Source: a virus
DNA length: 46,230 nucleotides
Virus record (IMG/VR): IMGVR_UViG_3300045303_000093
Span: 1-46,230 of that record
Direction: 5' to 3' (one strand)
The stretch's first letter is position 1, and each line of letters starts with the position of its first letter. Shown in pieces: positions 39,147-46,230 of this stretch. Under the pieces are notes generated by a model. The model ran no database searches, was not told the origin of the DNA, and saw only the letters and a list, made by a program, of their open reading frames with translations. A program made the translations under genes and the position numbers.

Positions 39147-42100
39147 ATGAAAATCAAACTGTTGTTTTTCTCGCTGGTTTTTCTGGCGATGGGCGGGAGC
39201 CTGTCTGCTCAGAGTTGGTCCGGCCAATCTTCCGGTACTAGCCGTGTCGTCCCTCCCTATCTTTTTTGCGTGGGTGAGGATAATGGCAAGGATGTTTGCC
39301 TAAGCCAGACTCAAGCAAACGTGATGAAGGTCACGAATGGGTCCCTCGATTTCGTTCTAACTTCTCGCACGGTAGCCACTCTGCCTCCAGCATCACTAAA
39401 TGCGGGCCGCGTCTATCGCGTCATAGACGGAACGAGCACTGCGGATTGCACAGCAGGCGGCGGGCTATTTAACTCGATTTGCACTTCTGACGGAACCATC
39501 TGGACTCCCTTGGGCGGTGGTGGAGGCGGCGGAGGCGGTAGTGGAACGGTTCTGGCAGTCGGAGCTACTGCACCGTTAGTAGGTGGACCGATCACAGTTA
39601 GTGGCACTCTTAGTTGCCCAACTTGTGTTATTTCTCCCATCGCTTTGCCGAGCGGCCGGTTGCTGATAGGTGGAGGGTTGCAGGCTATATCACCGGGGAA
39701 TTTGACTGGAGACTGTACCACTGCAGGAAACGCAATCACCAATTGCACCAAGACAAATGGTGTTCCCTTTGCCACTTCAGCCACGACTGATACTACGAAC
39801 GCTTCGAACATTTCTAGCGGGACGCTGAACCATGCTCGGTTGCCTGCCCTAGTTTCTGGCGACATTCCAAACAACGCAGCGAACACCTCCGGAAGTGCCG
39901 GAACCGCAGCGGCTCTAACTTCACTTCCTACGAATTGCGGCGTGAACGTAGCAGCTACCGGAATTCTGGCAAACGGAAATGCTACGGGATGTTTTGTTCC
40001 CGGTCTCAATCCAGCGGTGGGACCAGTCGGAACAGTACAGACCAGCGATGGAGCCGGAAATCTATCTGCATCTGGAGTAAAAGACGACGGAGCAAGCCTT
40101 ACTGTAGATCGGGACGCCACTTTCCTTGGCCCTAATCCGACAATCGATTTGACAAGATGGCATGTCCGCGCAATCAGTGCCACGATTGCCACGACCGGAA
40201 GTATCAATTCAGGAACGAATGCTCTTACTGTTGCCAATGGCGGTCAATTAATAAACGGTGACGGAATCGTAGTGCGCGGCGCTGGAGCGAATTGCACGGT
40301 GGCTACTCCAGACCCGCCTACGGTTACAGCTTCCAACGCCTCGAACATGCTCAATACCGGGCTGACAGTGGCCAATCCGGGGGCAACAACTTATCAGTAT
40401 CAAGTCGTAGCAGTTTCCGTGAATGGTTGCTACACGCCAGCAAGTACAGTAACGGTTATTACTAACGGGCAAGCCACGCTCGGAACGCAGACTGTCAATA
40501 TTTCCAGCTGGACCCGCGCAAACAACGTAGTGACCGTAACAACGTCCTCTGCTCACACGCTGGTAACAGGATCGATGGTATGGATTACGGCTGGATTCAT
40601 TGACGGCTTCTATCAGGTAACAGGCAGCGCGGATAACACACATTTTACGGTTAACGAAGGGCAAGACACCCGCAACGGTGCGGCGGCTTCTGGCGGTGCT
40701 GGTGGGACGGTCTCCTATTGGGTAGGCAATCACATTAGCTGGGTTTCCAAAGCCGGGACCATGAAGTACCTCATCTATGGGCGTACTTCTGGAAGCATGG
40801 CGCTGATTGGCGTTTCTCTGCCTGATTCAAATAACTTCGGAGCGCCAATTATAACTGTTGACCCGCTCTATAACACATTTGACGACTGGGGGAGTACGAT
40901 CACCAAAACCCCAACTGTTCCTGATTACTACCCGACTACTCCTCCAGGCTCCGGAAAGAACAACGATCTTATAACCACGATTGCCTCAGGCGGCGGGACC
41001 AACAACATTGTCACGACTGACGCGGCGACAAACACCGTAGCTGGAGTAGTCGTCAAATTCGACAATACTGCGCCACTTCTAGCTGCAATCACCGCTACCT
41101 ATGGAGGAGCGACACAAGGTGGGGTGCTGCGTTTTCCGACTACGGCCGCCTTCTACGTTTTCAATTCCATGTTTGTGCTGGGAGCTTTCCCTTCCACCAT
41201 TGCCGTACAACAGGACGGGCCTATAGCACTTGGCGACACCATTATCATGCAGGCTGTGGAATGGAACGGCGGAAACCCTATAAGTCTCGGTACGCAATTC
41301 GGATTCTCCAAACACGCTTCGATTACTTCCGGAACAGCACATCCGATGCTCTATACGGCTAATCAGAACGTACATTTCTCGAATATTTCCATCGCCGGAT
41401 CTAGTAATTCTCAGAATCTTTGGGTGTTAGATGCTGGGGCAATTCCTGCTAGTTCCTGGTATGACGTGAACTTCGGTAACGCCGTTACCGACTGGGCTGG
41501 GCAAGGTCTCATTATCCGCAACAACATCAACGGTGCGAGTGATTTTGACTTCAAAAACGTTTCTTTCGGTGCCGGTCCGGCAATCACAGACAAAGATCCT
41601 ACCCCGCTATTCCAAGTGACGCAGGGATTGCCTCCATTCAACTTCGACAGAGTGTTTTTAAATCGTCGCGGCATGTACCTAGGCTCTAACACCAACGGAA
41701 CACAAGGAAACATCAACAATATCTACTGTCAGGGCTGCATCATGCCCAAGATCACGCTCAACAACACTACCGCAGGCGTTACGGTAGTTGGATTGACTGT
41801 AAATAACTCCATCGATGATACGGTTCCAACTGCGGTTCCGATTCTTGCCTATTTTGGTAACCAGCTAGGAACAATTAATTTTTCCAATGCCAACGGCTTA
41901 GGAACCGGCAGTCAGATGTTCAACGGCAATGGCAGCGTTGCTTTGAACTTAAGAGGAGTCGGGCAGGCTTCGCAAAGCATAGGCCAAAGCGTCTTCGTGA
42001 ATAACATCCCGTCGGCGGCGACAGCTGTTTCCGGTACTTATTCCAGTGCCCGTACTGCGTATCCATTGATGCAGTCGGATATGGCGGTAGCGGTAGGCGC

Positions 42101-44498
42101 TCCGTTCAGTATCTATGTCAATTCCCTGAAACAACCAGCACCGACTTGCAGTAATACGGGTGCCGGAACTGTTCCGGCTGCTTCATACACCTTCAAAGTA
42201 GCTCCTGTATTTGCCAGTGGCGGAGAAGGACCGATCAGCGATCCTTCCTCGGCTTGCAGCTCTAACGGAAGTCAGCAGATAACAATTAATTGGACGCTGG
42301 CAACCGGGGCTATCGGTTACGACCTATACGCAAATGGATTCAGTTTTCAATGCGCCGCGCCGTGGGTTAGCGGCGGTTCTACGCTAAGTTACATCTGGAC
42401 CGGTGCGGTAACTTGCGGACAATCAAATGCAACGAATCCCGGAGCTGGCCCTTCCGGAATCTCCAGCGGTTCTATTTTCTCTCCGCAATTTACCGTTCCT
42501 GCTATTGATGGCGGTGGATTCGGGGCGATGACTGCTCCTCACCTTTCCTCTAACCCGGCATGGTCAATGCCTGATAACGGTGGAGTCGGGATCTTTGCAA
42601 CCAACCCGACTACGCCCACAGGCGTGGCGTTTGTTCCGGTATTCATTCCCGGCACGACTCCCGCAAACTCTTCCGCCGCTTATGCCATGCAAGGAATCGT
42701 TCCGAACGCTCAGAGTGGCGCGACTTATACGATTCTGGCGACTGACCGATCAAAAATCGTTACGTTCAGCAACGCTGCTGAAACTTACGTGACCATTCCG
42801 CAATCCGGAACTGCCGGATTCACCAGCAACATCGTGTACAGGCTATTCAATCGCGGAACAGGACTGGTGGTTCTGACGCCTACGACTTCTACAATCAACG
42901 GCTTACCGAAAATCACCATGCAGACCAATATGTTCTGCACGATTCTTTCCGATAATACGAACTACCTCGCGAATTGCGAGACGTACACTCCATTTAATAT
43001 CGATAACTACGGTGCGGTGGGCGACTTAACCGCGATGACGGGTGTATCGCTAACCGCAGCGGGAACTACGCTGACCTGTACCTCTTGCGCATTTACTTCT
43101 AACGATATCGGCAAGACGGTTCTGGTGCAGGGTGGCGGGGCAAGCGCACTTCTAGCCTACACCGATACAGTTGCAACCATAACGGATGGGACGCACGTTA
43201 CGCTCACCACGCATACCTCAGGAACTACGGTCAGTGGTGGAACGGGAACTTACGGCACCGACAACGGAACCGCCATCGCTGCGACTCTTACGGCGGCAGG
43301 AAATGCTACCGCGCCAGGAAGTTCTCTGGTGGTTATCCCATCGAGCGGAGAATACCTAACCCGGACAGCCCTCACGATCCCGGGAAATGTGTCTATTCAA
43401 CTTGACGGATACCTGCAAGGTGCAAATGGCGTTGCTGCGGTGCTGCAGACTACGACTAATACCTCAGCACCATTCTGGGAACACCAGCGCATCTTCGGTG
43501 GTGGAGTCCTAGATCTCGGTAGCTCAGCCTTCCGTGGAATCTGGATGCACCAAGGGCGGCATAACGATATCTCGGGGATCAACGTTCGCGGGATGGGACA
43601 AACGAACTCGGTTGGTATTCAAGTCGGGGACCCAACGGCCGGACAGGTGGGTGGATACGAGACGATTATCTTCCACGTTTCGTTCGGGACGCACAATGTT
43701 TCCGGAGGATCTAACTCCCGCTGCGTATCATTTGACAATACGACAAACGGAAAATTCACTGACTCGCAGACAGATGCGCTTGTTGGTAACGGATGCGCCC
43801 TGGGAATCTTCGACGGCCAAGGCGGAGATAGGAATTCCAATGGCCACTTTTGGGGTCCTTCCCTTGCCACGGCATTCAGCGGGGCTGGCGATTTCTGGGT
43901 TGACATGGAAGCGGATACGCCCAGCTCAGTGGGATTTGAGGTTTCAGCTAACGAGCAAATTTCAAATGCACGTTGCTTCTTCAGCACCACCGGCACCGAC
44001 AATACCGCGACTTGCATACACTCGGCTACAACGGAACCGAGCGTAGTAATCACAGGTCTGCGTGTTCAGGGTGTTGATGGCTCGCATCGCTGGGCTTCAG
44101 ACAGCAACTTGCTCAGGACCAATCTATCGACATCCAGTATTCTCGGAGTGCAAAGCACGAACGTCGTAACTCAGAATATCTCTGGGAATCCTTTCCTGCC
44201 CGGTGTGCCGATTCGCATTGCTTCAGGAACTTCGGCGCTTAATACCGGCGCAATTACTTCCGGAACCTGTGACACGGCAGTCACAACTGCAGCAACCGGA
44301 ACAGCTACAACCGACACAATCACATACGGCTTTAACGGTGATCCAACGGGGGTTACTGGCTATACGCCGGTAACCACCGGTCGACTAGACATCATGGCGT
44401 ATCCAACTGCAAACAACGTTAATTTCAAAGTGTGCAATCGGACCAGCTCATCTATCACACCGGGCGCAATCACACTGAATTGGCAGGTTATCCGATAA
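39147..44498 (+). CDS. Giant 1783-residue signal-peptide beta-helix/fibre protein
   Basis: The largest gene. N-terminus MKIKLLFFSLVFLAMGGSLS + AQS is a Sec signal peptide. Order: a nine-Gly hinge near residue 125; fibre-like repeats (ALTSLPTNCGVNVAATGILA); beta-rich middle with first beta-helix (DNTAPLLAAITATYGGA...); an FN3-like domain around residues 990-1050 (APVFASGGEGPISDPSSACS); a second pectate-lyase-type entry, NIDNYGAVGD, near residue 1283; and a C-terminal Cys-containing beta cap (TSGTCDTAVTTAATGTATTD ... NWQVIR). Many Cys pairs suggest oxidative folding outside the cytoplasm. Likely a receptor-binding or polysaccharide-degrading fibre, or a secreted enzyme. No binding site as strong as its neighbours'. 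Confidence 0.75.
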   Translation: MKIKLLFFSLVFLAMGGSLSAQSWSGQSSGTSRVVPPYLFCVGEDNGKDVCLSQTQANVMKVTNGSLDFVLTSRTVATLPPASLNAGRVYRVIDGTSTADCTAGGGLFNSICTSDGTIWTPLGGGGGGGGGSGTVLAVGATAPLVGGPITVSGTLSCPTCVISPIALPSGRLLIGGGLQAISPGNLTGDCTTAGNAITNCTKTNGVPFATSATTDTTNASNISSGTLNHARLPALVSGDIPNNAANTSGSAGTAAALTSLPTNCGVNVAATGILANGNATGCFVPGLNPAVGPVGTVQTSDGAGNLSASGVKDDGASLTVDRDATFLGPNPTIDLTRWHVRAISATIATTGSINSGTNALTVANGGQLINGDGIVVRGAGANCTVATPDPPTVTASNASNMLNTGLTVANPGATTYQYQVVAVSVNGCYTPASTVTVITNGQATLGTQTVNISSWTRANNVVTVTTSSAHTLVTGSMVWITAGFIDGFYQVTGSADNTHFTVNEGQDTRNGAAASGGAGGTVSYWVGNHISWVSKAGTMKYLIYGRTSGSMALIGVSLPDSNNFGAPIITVDPLYNTFDDWGSTITKTPTVPDYYPTTPPGSGKNNDLITTIASGGGTNNIVTTDAATNTVAGVVVKFDNTAPLLAAITATYGGATQGGVLRFPTTAAFYVFNSMFVLGAFPSTIAVQQDGPIALGDTIIMQAVEWNGGNPISLGTQFGFSKHASITSGTAHPMLYTANQNVHFSNISIAGSSNSQNLWVLDAGAIPASSWYDVNFGNAVTDWAGQGLIIRNNINGASDFDFKNVSFGAGPAITDKDPTPLFQVTQGLPPFNFDRVFLNRRGMYLGSNTNGTQGNINNIYCQGCIMPKITLNNTTAGVTVVGLTVNNSIDDTVPTAVPILAYFGNQLGTINFSNANGLGTGSQMFNGNGSVALNLRGVGQASQSIGQSVFVNNIPSAATAVSGTYSSARTAYPLMQSDMAVAVGAPFSIYVNSLKQPAPTCSNTGAGTVPAASYTFKVAPVFASGGEGPISDPSSACSSNGSQQITINWTLATGAIGYDLYANGFSFQCAAPWVSGGSTLSYIWTGAVTCGQSNATNPGAGPSGISSGSIFSPQFTVPAIDGGGFGAMTAPHLSSNPAWSMPDNGGVGIFATNPTTPTGVAFVPVFIPGTTPANSSAAYAMQGIVPNAQSGATYTILATDRSKIVTFSNAAETYVTIPQSGTAGFTSNIVYRLFNRGTGLVVLTPTTSTINGLPKITMQTNMFCTILSDNTNYLANCETYTPFNIDNYGAVGDLTAMTGVSLTAAGTTLTCTSCAFTSNDIGKTVLVQGGGASALLAYTDTVATITDGTHVTLTTHTSGTTVSGGTGTYGTDNGTAIAATLTAAGNATAPGSSLVVIPSSGEYLTRTALTIPGNVSIQLDGYLQGANGVAAVLQTTTNTSAPFWEHQRIFGGGVLDLGSSAFRGIWMHQGRHNDISGINVRGMGQTNSVGIQVGDPTAGQVGGYETIIFHVSFGTHNVSGGSNSRCVSFDNTTNGKFTDSQTDALVGNGCALGIFDGQGGDRNSNGHFWGPSLATAFSGAGDFWVDMEADTPSSVGFEVSANEQISNARCFFSTTGTDNTATCIHSATTEPSVVITGLRVQGVDGSHRWASDSNLLRTNLSTSSILGVQSTNVVTQNISGNPFLPGVPIRIASGTSALNTGAITSGTCDTAVTTAATGTATTDTITYGFNGDPTGVTGYTPVTTGRLDIMAYPTANNVNFKVCNRTSSSITPGAITLNWQVIR

Positions 44499-46230
44499 AT
44501 GAGAAAACTACTTTTCCTTTTTCTACTTTTCGCGGCTCCTGCCTACGGGGCAAACTCCGTATTTCTTACGCAATCTGGCGGCGGAGCAGGAACGTCTTGC
44601 GGCTCTCCACAGTCCTTTGCTTATTTCAATAATGCTGCAAATTGGTCCGCAACTCCTACTGGCGTACAGATTGGGCCAGATACCACGGTGCATATCTGCT
44701 CAGGGACTTACACGGCGACAATCAGTACTACGCTCCTCACATTTCAGGGCAATGGAACGAGCGGGCATCCGGTAACACTGCTATTCGACTCAGGAGCGGT
44801 GCTTTCCAGCCCGAAATTCCAGAATAGTTTCAATGGCTCGCCTTGCGGCGGAGCAATCTCCATCTGCGGGCGCTCCTTCGTCACCATCGACGGCGGAACT
44901 AACGGAACGATTCAGAACACTGCCAACGGAGACTTGCTGGCAAACCAGGCAGGCACTACGGCGGTTGACTTCTACTCCGCTAGCAACATCAAGATTCTCC
45001 GCCTGACTGTCAACAATATGTACGTCCACTTGCAGAACAACACCACTCTGGGCGGTGGAAACTATTCCGATATGCGGGTATTTTCCGGCTCCGGTTCTAA
45101 CAACGAAATTGCCTTTAATACCGTAGATCAATGCGGCTGGTGCTTCTACTATCAGTATGCGAACGGCGATACCACCAACCGGATTCACGATAACTTCATC
45201 GGTCATTATGCCCACGCCATCATGTACGCGACTACGGGCCACGGCTCGCACGGGCAAGACATCTTTATCTACAACAATCACTTCCAGACAACGCGCAACT
45301 GGTCTGTGAATCCTCCATCTTGTCCTGGTCACCAGGACGGCATTCATATGTTTGGCAAAAATACTACTGGTGGCGCTCAGTCCACGATGGATGGGCAGTA
45401 CATCTACAACAATCTTTTCGACGGTCAAATGGGCGGCGGGTGCGATACCGGAAACATCTTCATTGAGGCTGGGTCGCTGACTACCGGAACACCGTCAACC
45501 GCTACTTCGACCTACGTTTGGAACAACATTTTCGATGCTAGTGGTTCCATTGTCGGCGGTGGTGGAACAGGCACCGGCTGGTGTTCGATCTTCGGGCACA
45601 ACGAAACTGGCGGTTCTGGTACGCATGTCTGGAATAACACGCTGATTTACAACGGCGACGTAGACAACGGGCAAGGCTACAACATCGGTTCCGTCGATAA
45701 CCTGTTCTTTCAAGGTAACGTCTCTTGGAAGATTTCAATGGGAGCGAACATCGGCACGCTGACGAATACGCCCGCCTCGCAGATTGACTACAACACTTAT
45801 GCAGGCGCTTGCACCGGAAATTGTTTCATTCAAAACGGCTCTTTTAAGTCTACCTTCGCTGCATGGAAATCGGGGCTTGGTTGGGACACTCACTCTCAGG
45901 CTCCTACTAACGCTGCCGTGCTGCTGAATGCAGATGGTTCTCCTCAGGCCGGTTCTCTCGTCATCAAGCAGAGTATTAACTTAAATTCCCTAGCTACCGG
46001 GAACCTCTCGACACTTTCTAGCGATACGACTAAAGGCGGTTCGAGAACTCCACTTACCAGGCCAAGCGGAACCTGCACCTCACAAGGAATCGCTACGTGT
46101 CCAGAACAAGGTGCGTTTCAATTCGCATCCGGTGGCGCTCCTGCTGCTTCGACACCAACGCCAACACCCGCGGCAGGAAGCTACGCTCCTACGAAAAGCG
46201 TGACGCTCGCGACTACTTCAGGCGGGGCGA
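44499..46230 (+). CDS. 5' part of signal-peptide beta-helix / chitobiase-Ig repeat protein (continues at 1)
   Basis: N-terminal 535 residues before the overlap; bases 46104-46230 are the same as 1-127, after which the protein continues to 1359 (987 residues in all). MRKLLFLFLLFAAPAYGANS is a Sec signal peptide, almost the same as that at 17463. Then CSGTYTATISTTLL and VTIDGGTNGTIQNT open a right-handed parallel beta-helix with NN-x-(F/I)-x-(G/N) rungs (NNEIAFNTVDQCGWCF, RIHDNFIGHYAHAIMY, IYNNHFQTTRNW, YIYNNLFDGQMGGG). ATG follows the preceding stop directly. The helix plus the C-terminal chitobiase-type Ig repeats suggest a secreted or surface-bound polysaccharide-active protein. Confidence 0.85.
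   Translation, partial: MRKLLFLFLLFAAPAYGANSVFLTQSGGGAGTSCGSPQSFAYFNNAANWSATPTGVQIGPDTTVHICSGTYTATISTTLLTFQGNGTSGHPVTLLFDSGAVLSSPKFQNSFNGSPCGGAISICGRSFVTIDGGTNGTIQNTANGDLLANQAGTTAVDFYSASNIKILRLTVNNMYVHLQNNTTLGGGNYSDMRVFSGSGSNNEIAFNTVDQCGWCFYYQYANGDTTNRIHDNFIGHYAHAIMYATTGHGSHGQDIFIYNNHFQTTRNWSVNPPSCPGHQDGIHMFGKNTTGGAQSTMDGQYIYNNLFDGQMGGGCDTGNIFIEAGSLTTGTPSTATSTYVWNNIFDASGSIVGGGGTGTGWCSIFGHNETGGSGTHVWNNTLIYNGDVDNGQGYNIGSVDNLFFQGNVSWKISMGANIGTLTNTPASQIDYNTYAGACTGNCFIQNGSFKSTFAAWKSGLGWDTHSQAPTNAAVLLNADGSPQAGSLVIKQSINLNSLATGNLSTLSSDTTKGGSRTPLTRPSGTCTSQGIATCPEQGAFQFASGGAPAASTPTPTPAAGSYAPTKSVTLATTSGGA
46104..46230. repeat. Terminal direct repeat (assembly overlap), right copy
   Basis: Identical to bases 1-127; see the left copy. 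The unit genome ends at 46103. Confidence 0.9.

Noticed and set aside
39413-40237. Reverse-strand frame of 274 codons
   Set aside because: Antisense shadow of the giant fibre gene, with low-complexity Pro/Val sequence and no start signals.
1-46230. tRNA genes, CRISPR arrays, integrase, reverse transcriptase or transposase
   Set aside because: I scanned for typical motifs and repeats and saw none I could support. A tool-based tRNA search was not possible.

Overview
The window is a complete, circularly closed genome of a tailed bacteriophage, most probably a podovirus. The first 127 bases (1-127) and the last 127 (46104-46230) are identical, and one reading frame runs through that overlap without a break. 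The unit genome is therefore about 46,103 bp, and the 127-base repeat looks like an assembler k-mer overlap rather than a physical terminal repeat. Every convincing gene is on the + strand. Genes are tightly packed, with many ATGA/GTGA/TTGA stop-start overlaps and frequent GTG and TTG starts. Several frames appear to lack any canonical start and may begin with ATT or ATC. The phage type rests on terminase, portal, HK97/SU10-like major capsid protein and tail-tube/stabilisation-type genes, with no tape measure or sheath. The host is not shown directly. Chitobiase-type Ig repeats, Sec signal peptides and soil-type beta-helix proteins suggest a Gram-negative environmental host, perhaps Acidobacteriota (inference).

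Layout around the circle: (A) 4826-12409 is the early/accessory region. A sigma70-like promoter leads to a ribbon-helix-helix regulator. It is followed by small proteins, an SSB-like protein, a RecB/Cas4-type PD-(D/E)XK nuclease, a stand-alone replisome-organiser-type tail domain, two Cys-rich mosaic proteins (one with G-rich DNA repeats between its modules), a series of tiny membrane proteins, a second small nuclease and an HTH protein. I see no DNA polymerase, helicase, primase, integrase or CI-like repressor. (B) 12410-17461 is a regulatory gap followed by packaging genes. The terminase small subunit is followed by a large terminase split in two. About 2.1 kb between the halves holds an endonuclease VII-like HNH gene, a protein-isoaspartate methyltransferase-like gene and five small genes.

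(C) 17463-24205 holds a secreted-type beta-helix protein, portal, a small protein, scaffold-like protein and major capsid protein, closed by a strong GAAA-tetraloop terminator. (D) 24217-28672 holds small zinc-ribbon head genes and then a four-gene sugar cassette (GT-A glycosyltransferase, methyltransferase, GT-B glycosyltransferase, NDP-sugar epimerase/reductase) inside the morphogenesis block. (E) 28623-36349 holds head-tail adaptor, tail tube/stabilisation protein, FN3 protein and several Ala/Gln/Gly-rich internal (ejection-type) proteins. (F) 36464 through the origin to 1359 holds three very large proteins with beta-helix, Ig-like and Cys-rich modules. Together with the one at 17463 they take up about 28% of the genome, and all four carry a Sec-type signal peptide, one of them internal behind a second start site. 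(G) 1360-4688 is the lysis/membrane module (M15-type endolysin, holin candidates, spanin-like membrane protein and lipoprotein) plus an Ig-like protein, closed by a terminator at 4736-4778.

The points most worth following up are the exported-type beta-helix proteins with a dual start site, the four candidate ATT/ATC-start genes, the split terminase with its cargo, the sugar-modification cassette between capsid and tail genes, and the modular G-rich-repeat gene.
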